NCBI RefSeq assembly: GCF_001898575.1
Contig: NZ_MKUD01000086.1
Span: 25,613 to 89,612, forward strand
Reading direction: 5' to 3'
Origin: Spirosoma sp. 48-14
Lineage (GTDB): Bacteria; Bacteroidota; Bacteroidia; Cytophagales; Spirosomataceae
Length of the DNA: 64,000 nt
Part shown: piece by piece, positions 25,989-36,491 of the stretch
Numbering within the stretch: position 1 is the first letter of the stretch
How the letters are laid out: the number at the start of each line of letters is the position of its first letter
Notes under the pieces: model-generated
Database searches by the model: none
What the model was told of the DNA's origin: nothing
The model's input: only the letters and a program-made list of their open reading frames with translations
Program-made: the position numbers and the translations under genes

Positions 25989-28900
25989 ATGCACGCATAC
26001 CTATCAGTTTTTTATATTCTTATTGCCATGGCCGCCACAGCGCAAAATCGCCCGCCCGACTACGCCCGCGACTGGAAACGGGCCGATTCGCTGGCGAGCA
26101 AGGGATTGCCTAAATCGGCTCTGGATATTGCCAACCGTATTTATAAAGAAGCTAAAGCGCAGAAGAACTACCAGCAGGTAGTGAAAGCATCGATAGCACG
26201 AACCGTTTTTCGGAGCTTTTCGGATGAAGATGCTTACAAAGAGATCATACACGCGCTTGAGAGCGATATTGCCGATGTTCCAGAACCGGGTAAGTCGGTT
26301 CTGCAATCGGTTCGGGGAGGCCTTTACTGGCAGTATTTCCAGCAAAATCGCTATAAATTCTACAATCGGACAACCATCAATATAGGGAATACGTCGTCAA
26401 CTTCGTCGGGTGCGAAAGATGATTTTACCTCCTGGGATGCCCGGCAACTGGTCGATGTAATCACGAAGGCGTACCTGGCGTCGGTACAACCTCGCGAACT
26501 CTTACAGAAAACCTCCATTACAGCCTACGAAGCCCTGCTGGAAAAAGGGGATGCTGATGCCCGACCGCTTCGCCCTACGTTGTATGATCTGCTGGCGCAC
26601 CGTGCCCTTGAGTTTTTTCAGAACACAGAGCCGGATTTATTAAAACCCGTTTTTCGCTTTGAACTGGATCAACCTTCTTTTCTAGCTGGACCAGAGGTAT
26701 TTACAAAGTTTACCATCCAAAGTCGGGACTCATTGTCTGGGCGTTATCAGGCCGTACACCTTTATCAGCAACTGCTTGCGTTTCACCTGGCCGATGCCAA
26801 TCCGAATGCGCTGGCCGATGCCGATGTTCTGCGGCTGGCCTTCGTACATCGCTATAGTGTTGTGCCTGAGCGAGATTCGCTTTATCGACAAACGCTCGAA
26901 AAGCAGATGGCCCGGTATAAAAACAGCCCTGCCGAAGCGGTATATGCCTACCAGCTCGCAGAATTTCTGGCGAATCATGGGGTGGTGAATCCGTTGTATG
27001 AGGGTGGTGAGTCGGGCGATAAACCGGCGCAACCCAATAAATGGAATGCCAAACAGGCTGCCGATATCTGCCGGGATATTCGTAAGCGTTTTCCACAAAC
27101 ACGAGCTGCTAAACAGGCCGATCAATTACTGAGTCGGTTGATCACCCCCAACTATTCGGTACAGGTAGAGCAGGTAAATGCGCCGAATCAGCCGTTTCGG
27201 GCGCTCGTCAATTATCAGAATGTCAATAAGCTATTGTATCGGATTATCCGGTTGTCGGTATCGGAGTTGCAGAATTATCGGGATCTGTATCGAAACGACG
27301 ATCAACTGAAAAAACTCTATACGGCCTGGCAGAAACGGCCCGTTGTCGCCGAACATATGATTAGCCTTCCCGACGATGGCGACCTAAACAGCCATGCCAT
27401 CGAAATGCCAATTATGGGCTTGCCGACGGGGCATTATATGTTGCTGGTAACCAATGATAGTAAGTTTCAGGATAAAATAGAATCAGTTCAGTATGCCGCT
27501 TTCTCGGTCTCAACGCTTGGGTATATCGCCCAGCCTGTTAATGAGGGAAAACGGCTTCAGAAGGTATTTGTCACCAATCGACTGACCGGGCAGCCACTAG
27601 CTGATGTACGGGTAAATGTTGTCGGAGAGAATTCGCCAGCCCCTATTCCAGGGCGTAATCCGTCAAAAACGAATGCTAATGGTTGGGTAGAAATGGTGCC
27701 GGGCGCCCAATCCCAGCAGAATAACTTTTATTACCTGATTGCATCGGGAAACGACACACTGTTATCGGAGCGACAATATTATTATCAGTATTCGTATGAA
27801 CGAAACGAGCCGAAAGCTCAAACCTACACGCAGCTCTTTACCGACCGGGCCATCTACCGACCGGGCCAGCCTATTTATGTGAAAGGGCTCTTGTATGAAG
27901 GAAAGAATAATCAGTTTGATGTTGTTTCTGGTACCGACATTGCCGTAGAGTTTCGTGATCAGAATGGGGAGCGGATTGCCATGCAAACGCTGCGTACCAA
28001 TGAGTTCGGTACGTTTAGCGCCAGCTTTACCGCGCCTGTTGGCCGATTGACGGGTATGATGACGATACAGACATTAACCGGATCAGCCACTATTCGGGTG
28101 GAAGAGTACAAGCGCCCAACCTTCGAGGTGAAAATCAAGCCCATTACGCAGTCGTTCAAACTGGGCCAGACGGTAACTCTCTCGGCTGAAACCAAAACCT
28201 TTTCGGGGGCTGTCGTCGATGGGGCCGCAATACGCTATCGGGTGGTGCGTAAACTTCGACCCCGCTGGGAGTGGTGGTACATTGCCCGGAACATGAATCA
28301 AACCGAAATAGCGAATGGGTCGGCTCAAACCGATAATAAGGGTAACGTCACGATTACATTTCCGGCTACACCCGACCGGGAGCAAGCTCGGTCCACCAAC
28401 CCCATTTTTGATTTCGACGTAACCATTGATGTAACCGATCAGGCTGGCGAAACGCGAACGGCTACTGAAACGCTTCATATCGGTTACTCGGCCTTACGGG
28501 CTGAACTACGGATTCCGGCGCAGGTAGAGATCGAAAACGCGTCCCCATTTCCGCTACGGGTAACCAATCAGTCGGATCAGTTGGTTTCGGCAAAAGGCCA
28601 GCTTACGATTTATCGATTGCAACCACCTTCGCGCCTGTTGCGGAATCGGTTATGGAATCGCCCCGACCGGCAATTGCTGACCAAGGCTGAATTTGAAAAA
28701 CTCTTCCCGAACGATCTGTTTGCCAATGAGGCTGATCCACGTACCTGGCAAAAAGGCGAAGTCGTTCAGCAGCAATCAATCACCGCTCCGGCCGATTCGC
28801 TCATTAAACCTGCCCTAAATCGGTATACGCCCGGTGAATACGTTGCTGAACTAAAACTGACCGATTCGACTGGAGAAATCAGTCAGGAGCAAGTCTTTTT

Positions 28901-31900
28901 TGCGGTTGTAAACGACAAACAGCCCGTAGCCTCAGCCCGCATTGACGATTGGGTACAGGTTCGGAAAGCGACGGCTGAACCCGGTGGCGAAGCGGTTTTC
29001 TGGGTCGGGAATAGTCAGCCGGGCTGGGTTTTATTAACGGTAGAAGAAAACCATCAGATTGTCCGTGAGGAATGGATCAAAACCGATGGGCGCCCCCGGC
29101 GTATTAGTTTACCCGTTACTGACCAGCAGCGTGGCGGTTTTGCCGTTCATTTCGCCATGATTCAGACCGGCAGGCTTTACCAGAAAACGCAGCTCATCAC
29201 TGTTCCGTTTACTAATAAAAAACTTACCATCGAAACCCAGACGTTCCGAAACAAACTCAAGCCGGGCGAACGAGAAGAATGGACCTTGACGGTAGGCGGG
29301 CTGGATAAGCTACCTGCCGAAGTAGTCGCTACCTTGTATGATGCTTCATTAGACGCATTTGATCCACTAAACTGGCCAACGGTTCTCTATCAGGTATATA
29401 GCCCTATCTTTTCGGACTGGCAGTCGGGTGGTTTTGGGGTTCAGCCTAGTCGGAACCTAATCTATCGGTATCACCCTGACGTAGCCGTTCCGACACTGCG
29501 CTATGATCAGTTGCTGTGGATGGCCCAGAATAATCTGGTACGTATACGAGGGTATGCGCCCGGAAAGCCCATGATGGCGATGGCTAAGCGAGCTAATGCT
29601 ATGGATCAGGATGCTTCAGGAGGAAAGTTAGAGGAATTAAACGTCGCTGTGGCGGCTGAACCAGGGCCAAATTACAAGGCCGATGCACCAGCTAAACAAC
29701 CCGAACTTATTAACCCGCGCCGGAACTTCAACGAAACAGCTTTCTTTTTTCCGCAACTTAAAACGGATGAGCAGGGGCGAGTTGTCTTGAAATTTACGAT
29801 GCCCGAAGCCCTTACGCGCTGGCGATTACTGGCCTTTGCTCATACCAAAGACCTGAAAACGGGAACGCTGGAACGGGAAATCGTTACGCAGAAAGAATTG
29901 ATGATTACGGCCAATGCCCCCCGTTTCCTGCGCGAAGGTGATACCATTCAGGTGCGGGCGCGGCTAACCAATTTGTCTGATCGGCCCTTATCCGACGTTA
30001 AGGCTAACCTGCTGCTGACCAACGCACTGACGGGCGAGCCATTACCTGTACCCCAACGAATTGCTGGCGAACAAGTGGCTATGATAGCACCTGGCCTGAG
30101 TACATCGGTGGGCTGGACGATAATCGTACCAAAGGGCCTGGAAGCCGTTACCTGCCGGTTAACGGCGCAGTCGGGTACGTTTACCGATGGTGAAGAATTT
30201 ACCGTTCCGGTATTACCGAACCGTATGCTCGTGACCGATTCGCAGCCGTTCTGGGTTAATGGCAAGGATACCAAAGCGTTCAAACTGAAGCCTCTGACAA
30301 ATCTCAACCCGGAGCTACCCGTACAGCATGAGCGGCTGACGGTGGAGGTTACGAGCAATCCGAGCTGGTATGCGCTGCAATCGCTACCCTATCTGATGGA
30401 GTATCGGTACGAGTGTGCGGAACAGCTTTTCAGTCGATTGTATGCCAATAGTCTGGCCGCGCATATTGTGGGGAGCAAGCCGGTTTTTCGGCAGGTAATT
30501 GCTGAATGGCAAAAGTCTGCTCCAAAAAGCCCACTGGAAACAAACGAGGAATTGAAAGCCGTTGCGCTGGAGAACTCGCCCTGGCTGGCCAGTGCCCGGT
30601 CGGAGACTGAACGTCAGGCAAAGCTGGGCCAGTTGCTGGATGCGAACCGGATGGAAAGCGAGCAACGCCTGGCGTTTGATAAATTACAGCAACTGCAAAC
30701 GGATAACGGCGGCCTTCGATGGTTTGGTGGTATGGAGCCGAATCTGTCAATCACCTTACATATTCTGGGGGGCTTTGGGCATTTGCAGAAACTGGGTGTC
30801 AAATTTCCCGATGACATGCAGGCCAAACTGGTCGATATGCAGGCACGCGCCATTCAATATGTAGATACTGAACTGAAAAAATGGGTCGACGAACAGCAAA
30901 AAGCTGACTCGAAGAAGGGCGCTAAAGTAGCAGGAAACGGATATTTCCTGGCTACTCAATACCTATACACTCGGAGTTTTTACCCCAATAAACCTGTTGA
31001 TAAAGCGGTACTAGCCTATTTAAAACGGCAGATTGCGGAGCAGTGGCAGACGCAAAGTTTGCAGGGGCAGGCTCTTTCGGCGATGGCACTCTCCCGCTAT
31101 GGCGATACCAAAACTGCGAATGGGATTCTGGCTTCGCTACGGGAGCGGACCCGGAAAAGTGAGGAGTTGGGAATGTACTGGCCCGACAATACCAGCGGTC
31201 TCTATTGGTATCAGACCCCGATTGAAACCCAAGCCTATCTGATCGAAGCATTTGGCGAAATCAATCCAAAACAGGTTGAAATCGACGACATGAAGCGCTG
31301 GCTGTTGCGGCAGAAGCAAACCCAATCCTGGGAGTCGACCAAGGCAACCACCGAAGCAATTTATGCGCTCCTGCTGCGGGGAAGCGATTGGCTCGGAACG
31401 GGTGTAAGCACACAGGTAAGTCTGGGTGGTCAGCCCATTGAAAGTCGGGTTACCAAAGCCGATGCCATAACAGGCTACGAAAAAGTAACCTATGCGGCCT
31501 CGGAGATCAAACCGGAAAAGGGTGTCATCCAGGTGACGAAAACGACCGATGGACCTGCCTGGGGGGCTTTGTACTGGCAGCACTTCGAACCTCTCGACCG
31601 GGTGATGCCGGGTAGTGCCGGATTGTCGGTACAAAAAACACTGTATGTCCAACGGGATTCGCCTACGGGCCCGCAAATTTCGACCGTAACCGAAAAAACG
31701 GCGCTCAAACCCGGTGATCTGATCAAGGTGCGGCTAGTCCTGAAAACCGACCGGGCTATGGAGTACGTTCATCTGAAAGACAGCCGGGCGTCGGGGTTTG
31801 AGCCGGTAGCTGCGTTGTCGGGGTATAAATACCAGAATGGCCTGGGTTATTACGAATCCCCCCGCGATGCCAGCACTGATTTCTTCATGAGCTACCTGCC

Positions 31901-32039
31901 CGTAGGTACGCATGTGTTCGAATATGATCTGCGTGTTGCCCAACTAGGCGATTTTTCAGCGGGTGTGGCCACCGTTCAGTGTTTCTATGCGCCCGAATTT
32001 TCGGCCCACTCGGCTGGCGAACGGGTACGGGTAAACTGA
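25989..32039 (+). CDS. Alpha-2-macroglobulin family protein with thioester motif
   Basis: The start at 25989 gives a signal peptide (MHAYLSVFYILIAMAATAQ) and a 2016-residue secreted or periplasmic protein. The first about 470 residues are a helical, TPR-like extension. MG-type beta domains follow (VFVTNRLTGQPLADVRVNV, LFTDRAIYRPGQPIYVKG, VEEYKRPTFEVKI), then the A2M domain (FFFPQLKTDEQGRVVLKFTMPEALTRWRLLAFAHT). The thioester site is intact as CAEQ at Cys1476-Gln1479, followed by the alpha/alpha toroid and a C-terminal receptor-binding-like domain. Family members trap proteases covalently. No penicillin-binding protein 1C gene, the frequent partner in Proteobacteria, lies nearby. Confidence 0.93.
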   Translation: MHAYLSVFYILIAMAATAQNRPPDYARDWKRADSLASKGLPKSALDIANRIYKEAKAQKNYQQVVKASIARTVFRSFSDEDAYKEIIHALESDIADVPEPGKSVLQSVRGGLYWQYFQQNRYKFYNRTTINIGNTSSTSSGAKDDFTSWDARQLVDVITKAYLASVQPRELLQKTSITAYEALLEKGDADARPLRPTLYDLLAHRALEFFQNTEPDLLKPVFRFELDQPSFLAGPEVFTKFTIQSRDSLSGRYQAVHLYQQLLAFHLADANPNALADADVLRLAFVHRYSVVPERDSLYRQTLEKQMARYKNSPAEAVYAYQLAEFLANHGVVNPLYEGGESGDKPAQPNKWNAKQAADICRDIRKRFPQTRAAKQADQLLSRLITPNYSVQVEQVNAPNQPFRALVNYQNVNKLLYRIIRLSVSELQNYRDLYRNDDQLKKLYTAWQKRPVVAEHMISLPDDGDLNSHAIEMPIMGLPTGHYMLLVTNDSKFQDKIESVQYAAFSVSTLGYIAQPVNEGKRLQKVFVTNRLTGQPLADVRVNVVGENSPAPIPGRNPSKTNANGWVEMVPGAQSQQNNFYYLIASGNDTLLSERQYYYQYSYERNEPKAQTYTQLFTDRAIYRPGQPIYVKGLLYEGKNNQFDVVSGTDIAVEFRDQNGERIAMQTLRTNEFGTFSASFTAPVGRLTGMMTIQTLTGSATIRVEEYKRPTFEVKIKPITQSFKLGQTVTLSAETKTFSGAVVDGAAIRYRVVRKLRPRWEWWYIARNMNQTEIANGSAQTDNKGNVTITFPATPDREQARSTNPIFDFDVTIDVTDQAGETRTATETLHIGYSALRAELRIPAQVEIENASPFPLRVTNQSDQLVSAKGQLTIYRLQPPSRLLRNRLWNRPDRQLLTKAEFEKLFPNDLFANEADPRTWQKGEVVQQQSITAPADSLIKPALNRYTPGEYVAELKLTDSTGEISQEQVFFAVVNDKQPVASARIDDWVQVRKATAEPGGEAVFWVGNSQPGWVLLTVEENHQIVREEWIKTDGRPRRISLPVTDQQRGGFAVHFAMIQTGRLYQKTQLITVPFTNKKLTIETQTFRNKLKPGEREEWTLTVGGLDKLPAEVVATLYDASLDAFDPLNWPTVLYQVYSPIFSDWQSGGFGVQPSRNLIYRYHPDVAVPTLRYDQLLWMAQNNLVRIRGYAPGKPMMAMAKRANAMDQDASGGKLEELNVAVAAEPGPNYKADAPAKQPELINPRRNFNETAFFFPQLKTDEQGRVVLKFTMPEALTRWRLLAFAHTKDLKTGTLEREIVTQKELMITANAPRFLREGDTIQVRARLTNLSDRPLSDVKANLLLTNALTGEPLPVPQRIAGEQVAMIAPGLSTSVGWTIIVPKGLEAVTCRLTAQSGTFTDGEEFTVPVLPNRMLVTDSQPFWVNGKDTKAFKLKPLTNLNPELPVQHERLTVEVTSNPSWYALQSLPYLMEYRYECAEQLFSRLYANSLAAHIVGSKPVFRQVIAEWQKSAPKSPLETNEELKAVALENSPWLASARSETERQAKLGQLLDANRMESEQRLAFDKLQQLQTDNGGLRWFGGMEPNLSITLHILGGFGHLQKLGVKFPDDMQAKLVDMQARAIQYVDTELKKWVDEQQKADSKKGAKVAGNGYFLATQYLYTRSFYPNKPVDKAVLAYLKRQIAEQWQTQSLQGQALSAMALSRYGDTKTANGILASLRERTRKSEELGMYWPDNTSGLYWYQTPIETQAYLIEAFGEINPKQVEIDDMKRWLLRQKQTQSWESTKATTEAIYALLLRGSDWLGTGVSTQVSLGGQPIESRVTKADAITGYEKVTYAASEIKPEKGVIQVTKTTDGPAWGALYWQHFEPLDRVMPGSAGLSVQKTLYVQRDSPTGPQISTVTEKTALKPGDLIKVRLVLKTDRAMEYVHLKDSRASGFEPVAALSGYKYQNGLGYYESPRDASTDFFMSYLPVGTHVFEYDLRVAQLGDFSAGVATVQCFYAPEFSAHSAGERVRVN

Positions 32040-32058
32040 GTCAGAGAAATCAATATAA

Positions 32059-32100
32059 GAAAGAGGTCGGTTTATAGCTTACTATTGGCCGACCTCTTTC
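32059..32100. terminator. Bidirectional terminator between the macroglobulin and ridA-like genes
   Basis: A 12 bp stem, gaaagaggtcgg (32059-32070) with ccgacctctttc (32089-32100), has an 18-base loop between two convergent genes. Confidence 0.75.
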
Positions 32101-32105
32101 TTGCT

Positions 32106-32480
32106 TCAAACAACCGCCGTTGCTTCCAGTTCAATGACAAAACCGTAGTGTAAAGGATTAACCGGGACAACCGACCGGGCAGGGCGATGATTGCCAAAAA
32201 AATCCGCATATAGCGCATTGACCGTAGCCCACGCATTCATATCCGAAATAAACACACTAACCTTCAAAACCTGATCGCGACGGCTTCCGGCTGCCTGTAA
32301 AATAGCGTCCAGATTGGCCAGAACTTGTTTTATTTGCTCGGCCACAGTGGCATCGGTCAACTTCTGGCCATCGGGTGCGATCGGTAAAATGCCCGATATA
32401 AACACCAGATCATTGTGGACAACCGCTTGCGAATAGTGGCCACCCGGTACAGGTGCGTTCGGCGTCTGGATAAACGTCAT
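32106..32480 (-). CDS. RidA family reactive-intermediate deaminase
   Basis: A 124-residue protein of the RidA/YjgF/YER057c family. RidA enzymes hydrolyse reactive enamines and imines made by PLP enzymes. Typical blocks are APVPGGHYSQAVVHNDLVFISG, QIKQVLANLDAILQAAG and the Arg-containing HRPARSVVPV, where the conserved Arg binds the substrate carboxylate. The C-terminal ELEATAVV resembles the usual IEIEAIA. It forms a single-gene unit upstream of the bidirectional terminator. Whether it is RidA proper or a sister subgroup cannot be decided by eye. Confidence 0.92.
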   Translation of the reverse strand: MTFIQTPNAPVPGGHYSQAVVHNDLVFISGILPIAPDGQKLTDATVAEQIKQVLANLDAILQAAGSRRDQVLKVSVFISDMNAWATVNALYADFFGNHRPARSVVPVNPLHYGFVIELEATAVV

Positions 32481-32553
32481 TTCAGTTTCGGTTTATGCGT
32501 TATCGATGCGCTGAAGTTAAAACATATTTCTTCAGATAAGGGAATCTACATTC

Positions 32554-34962
32554 CTATTCGCCCTTTAAAACGTCAACCGGATTACTTTTTGCGGCCTTCA
32601 TCGTCTGCGATCCGATCATCAGAAAGGCAATCAGCAGTACGGCCAGCAAGCCAATAAACAGTTCGGAAACCTGTACGGGTGTGTGATACGGAAAACGGGT
32701 CAGCACCATCTTCTCGAAGAAAAGATAGGTTACGGGGAGTGCGATGAGGGCCGATACGGATAGCATAACCAGAAAACCACGGCTCAGCAAGTAGATAAGG
32801 CTACCGGAGCTTGCCCCCATCACTTTACGGATGCTGATCTCCTTTAGGCGGGTTTCGGTTGTGTAGGCTACCATACCGAACAGGCCCATCGAGGCAATCG
32901 AAATGGCCAGGAAGGAAAGAAATCCAATGATCTTGATCATAGCCGAAAATTCGCTGTAGGCATCTTCTATTTCCTGGCTGTAGAATTTAGCCTGTAAGGG
33001 ATGAATCCGGTCGATCTTCTTCCAGGCCGATGCGATTTTGGCTCGGGTGGCCAGGAGGTCAGTAGGCTGAATTTTGGCGTTGATAATGGCTCTGTCGTCG
33101 GGTGTCCAGGCCATAAAAGCGACCGGCTCGATGAGGTTATCGACCTTGCCATAGTGAAAGTCTTTCATAACCCCAATGATGGTCATCCGGCGAGTGCTGT
33201 GAAAACTGCTAAAAATGACCTCTTTTCCAATGGCCTTTTCGGGATTATTGTTCCCAATGTTGAATCGTTTCAGGACTTGCTGGTTAACGATTACCTCTGT
33301 AGCGGCCTCAGTTGTGGTGGGGTGTGCGTTGAAATTTCCTCCCGCAATGAGTTTATAATTGTGCAGTGCCAGGTAGTTTTCATCGACGTGGTTTGTCAGG
33401 ACCAGAGCTGAATCGCGCGAATCGGTATATTTCATGTAGCCCCCCCAGGCATTCCCAACGCTGGTGATGATCAGCGACCGGGATAAGGCCGTTACTTCTG
33501 GCATCTCACGCAGTTCTTTTAAGAAAGCGTCGGGTTTATTGCCCTGCATATTGATGTTCAGGATGTTTTCGGTATTGAATCCCAGGTCGAAGGCCAGTAT
33601 GTTTTTGTATTGTACGTAGCCAATGGCGGTTGCCGTAATAAAGATGAGCGTGAGTGTGTATTGAATCACCACCAGGGCGCGACGGAGGGTGGCATATTTG
33701 AATACCTTAACGGTCGATACATTTCTGAGCGCGCTAATTGCGCTGACTTTCGAGAAGAAAAGGGCAGGCATGAGGCCAGCAATACCCCCTACCGCAACCG
33801 AAAAGATGATAAATGTAATGACCATAGTCGGTGTAAGGGAGAGCTTCACCGTTCGCTGCATCTCCGGGGCCAGGCTAATCAGTTGTGGCCGTAAGATCAG
33901 AAAAAGGATAAACGAAAGCAGGAGAGAGGCCATTGAAATCATAATTGCTTCTACCAGAAACTGTTGCCAGACCTGGCTCTTTCCGGCACCGATTGCTTTT
34001 CGAAGACCCACTTCCTTAAAACGGCGCATGGCGCGGGCCATCGACAGATTGGTATAGTTGAAACAGGCCGACAGAATCACCACCAGTGCCAGCCCTCCAA
34101 GAATCCAGAGTACGGTTGGGGGCATATGCGGGCCTACGTAGCCACTCCCTTCCGAGCGACGAAGGTTTTCGCCAACTACAATTTTATACAAGGGCAGAAG
34201 CTCGAATTGAACCTTCGTATTGGCTTCGGTACGGGTTTCTTCCCTGGCAATGGCGTCCAGCTCCGACTGGATTGATGCCCTTTCAGTTTGCTCCGGCAGC
34301 AGTATATACACGAAGTTCGAAGGCGTATTGGCCCATTTGTCGAAGTTGCTTCGGTTCAGTTGCTCAGCCGTTGATAGCGATACCAGCGCTTCGAAGTGGA
34401 TATGTGAGAAGAAGGAGACGTCTTTCATAATCCCCGTTACCTGATAATCGAGTGTGTCGAACCGGACTACCCTGCCGAGCGCATCGTCGTTGCCAAATAG
34501 CTTTTGGGCTGTCGTTTCTGTCAGAACAATCGAGTAGGGGTCTTTCAGCGCTGTTTCTGGATTCCCTTCCAGCATCGGAAAGGTAAAGATGGTAAATACG
34601 GATGGATCGGCCCAGAACCCCTTTATCGGGAGGATCTTATCGCCAACTTTTGCATCCTGCGAAAAGTCGTTGCGAAGGATTGTCACCTTTGCCCCTGCCA
34701 CTTTCTGCCGGATAAGCTTACCCGTTTTTAGCGATGTGGTGGCAAACTTGCCTCGGTCGCCATTGGTCGTCAGAACGTTGGTGATACGGTAGATTCTGTC
34801 CCCATACTGATGGAATTTATCGTATGAATACAGATCAAGTACGAACGCAATCAGTAATAAGCCAACGGACATACTGATAGCCAGGCCAACCATATTGATG
34901 GCTGAGAAAAGCTTGTTACGCAATACGTTGCGTCGTGCTGTTTTGATGTAGCTCCCGATCAT
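32554..34962 (-). CDS. FtsX/MacB-type ABC transporter permease
   Basis: An 802-residue inner-membrane protein with two FtsX-like permease units, each preceded by a large periplasmic MacB-PCD-type domain. TM1 is near residues 18-42 (INMVGLAISMSVGLLLIAFVL). Three more helices lie around 285-395, then a new N-terminal-like helix near 425-450, and three at the C-terminus (about 685-800). The motifs RFKEVGLRKAIGAGKSQVWQQFLVEA and RLKEISIRKVMGASSGSLIYLLS mark both permease halves. Bacteroidota carry many such single-chain permeases acting as mechanotransmission or efflux components. No ATPase gene is adjacent, so the partner must be elsewhere. A 14 bp direct repeat lies upstream. Confidence 0.93.
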   Translation of the reverse strand: MIGSYIKTARRNVLRNKLFSAINMVGLAISMSVGLLLIAFVLDLYSYDKFHQYGDRIYRITNVLTTNGDRGKFATTSLKTGKLIRQKVAGAKVTILRNDFSQDAKVGDKILPIKGFWADPSVFTIFTFPMLEGNPETALKDPYSIVLTETTAQKLFGNDDALGRVVRFDTLDYQVTGIMKDVSFFSHIHFEALVSLSTAEQLNRSNFDKWANTPSNFVYILLPEQTERASIQSELDAIAREETRTEANTKVQFELLPLYKIVVGENLRRSEGSGYVGPHMPPTVLWILGGLALVVILSACFNYTNLSMARAMRRFKEVGLRKAIGAGKSQVWQQFLVEAIMISMASLLLSFILFLILRPQLISLAPEMQRTVKLSLTPTMVITFIIFSVAVGGIAGLMPALFFSKVSAISALRNVSTVKVFKYATLRRALVVIQYTLTLIFITATAIGYVQYKNILAFDLGFNTENILNINMQGNKPDAFLKELREMPEVTALSRSLIITSVGNAWGGYMKYTDSRDSALVLTNHVDENYLALHNYKLIAGGNFNAHPTTTEAATEVIVNQQVLKRFNIGNNNPEKAIGKEVIFSSFHSTRRMTIIGVMKDFHYGKVDNLIEPVAFMAWTPDDRAIINAKIQPTDLLATRAKIASAWKKIDRIHPLQAKFYSQEIEDAYSEFSAMIKIIGFLSFLAISIASMGLFGMVAYTTETRLKEISIRKVMGASSGSLIYLLSRGFLVMLSVSALIALPVTYLFFEKMVLTRFPYHTPVQVSELFIGLLAVLLIAFLMIGSQTMKAAKSNPVDVLKGE

Positions 34963-35019
34963 GATCCAGTTTAGTAAAAAGGCTCCCGCAAAACTATCGG
35001 ACTAGTCCGGGCCTAATGA

Positions 35020-35054
35020 AAAAATGGGATGAAGTGGGCTAAAAATGGGATGAA
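35020..35054. repeat. Direct repeat upstream of the ABC permease gene
   Basis: The 14-mer aaaaatgggatgaa occurs at 35020-35033 and again at 35041-35054, 21 bp apart (two helical turns), about 60-90 bp before the permease start. It could be a paired regulator site or the remains of a small duplication. Confidence 0.4.
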
Positions 35055-35073
35055 TCCGGGCGTGCGAAACGTA

Positions 35074-36435
35074 TTATTCGCCATGCATCATCACTTCGGC
35101 GGCCACTCGTTCTCCAGAGCGAATAGCGCCGTCGATATAGCCATTCCAGATATCGGAGGTTTCGGTACCAGCCCAGTGAATGCGCCCAACAGGCTGACGT
35201 AACGCTGGCCCCAGGGTGGTCCATATTCCCGGTCCCATCAGGCCCGCATAGCACCCACGCGACCACTCTTCATTCATAAAACTATGGTCGAGATACCGAA
35301 CGGGACTGAGCGCCTGTGTCCCAAAAAAAGTAGCAAAGGAATGAAGAGCCGATAGTTTTCGGTCACTGTCAGATAATGTTGTGAATGCTTTGGCCTGATT
35401 GCCAAGAACAAATCCCATCAATACACCGTACGACCCATCGTTGGGCGAATTGTCGAACGTGACGGTTACGTGACCATCGGGTGTAGCTGCTAAGCCATTC
35501 AAGCCCTGTTCACGCCAGAAAGGCTTTTCGTAGATCGCGTAGCATTTCCATACCGACCCCATTGGCATTCGCTGAATCAACTGGGCGCGTTGGGCGGGAA
35601 GAATTGGCTGGAAATCAATACGACTCTGGAGCGCTGGCGGCACCGTAATAATAACTCGTTTGGCTTTATAAGTTTCTTTTGACGTTACTACGCTGATATG
35701 ATTTCCGTCCTGAATAACGGCTTTAACGGGTGAATCGAAAACAAGTTGATGGGTGTACGTAGCCGCCAGTCGCTCGGCAATCGTCTGTGCGCCACCTACG
35801 AACCGTTCTTCCTGTGCTCCGTTTTTGATGTTCATCAGCGTGTCCAGATCTCGGCATGACTTTGTGTAAAACAGCGCATGAAGAAGTGAGATTTCGGCGG
35901 GGTCGGCGGCCCAGATGGCTTCGGCCGCTACTTTGAAAAACTGCCGGGCTACGTCGAAACGCATTTGCCCGTTCATCCAGCTTGCCAGTGTCATCGAGTC
36001 AAGATAGGAGGCATTGGGTGTTGCCCAGGGCTCGGCTAGATGAACGGCTTTCGAGAGTTTGTTCAGTTTCTTGATGGCTGCGTCCAGGCTCAGCAGCGCA
36101 CCGATGGGCAGCGGAGGAATTAACCCTTTGTATCGTTTGACTTGCCCTCGAAAATACTGCGTGCTTTTGCCTTCGTCGTAGGTCTTGTAGGTTTCAACGC
36201 CGAATTCGCGAGCCAGTGCATACAGTCGGTCCTGCGTTGGTCCTACCCAGGCACCGCCAAGATCAACATAGGTGCCATCGTCGAACCGCTGCGTCCAGAC
36301 CCGGCCTCCAACGCGGTCACGGGCTTCAATCAATAATACCGTTTTGCCTGCTTTAAGGAGTTCGTGCATGGCGGTCAGTCCGGCATAACCCGCCCCGATA
36401 ACAACGACATCGTATAACGTAGTTGGCTCAGTCAT
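35074..36435 (-). CDS. FAD-dependent flavin amine oxidase
   Basis: A 453-residue flavoprotein of the monoamine oxidase superfamily. The dinucleotide fold is clear at the N-terminus (VVVIGAGYAGL, Gly14/16/19, with Glu37 binding the ribose), followed by RVGGRVWT. The C-terminal FAD-binding block is IHWAGTETSDIWNGYIDGAIRSGERVAAEV. There is no signal peptide. It oxidises a primary or secondary amine with release of aldehyde and peroxide; the substrate is unknown. It stands alone, with 111 bp to the permease gene below and a hairpin above. Confidence 0.93.
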   Translation of the reverse strand: MTEPTTLYDVVVIGAGYAGLTAMHELLKAGKTVLLIEARDRVGGRVWTQRFDDGTYVDLGGAWVGPTQDRLYALAREFGVETYKTYDEGKSTQYFRGQVKRYKGLIPPLPIGALLSLDAAIKKLNKLSKAVHLAEPWATPNASYLDSMTLASWMNGQMRFDVARQFFKVAAEAIWAADPAEISLLHALFYTKSCRDLDTLMNIKNGAQEERFVGGAQTIAERLAATYTHQLVFDSPVKAVIQDGNHISVVTSKETYKAKRVIITVPPALQSRIDFQPILPAQRAQLIQRMPMGSVWKCYAIYEKPFWREQGLNGLAATPDGHVTVTFDNSPNDGSYGVLMGFVLGNQAKAFTTLSDSDRKLSALHSFATFFGTQALSPVRYLDHSFMNEEWSRGCYAGLMGPGIWTTLGPALRQPVGRIHWAGTETSDIWNGYIDGAIRSGERVAAEVMMHGE

Positions 36436-36491
36436 GGTGGTTTAGGAATTCATGACGTAACCTACAGAAAAACAACGACCCTGAAAAATGA

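Noticed and set aside
34963..35073. A missing ABC ATPase gene next to the permease
   Set aside because: The gap is only 111 bp and neither neighbour is an ATPase; no Walker motif is present there.
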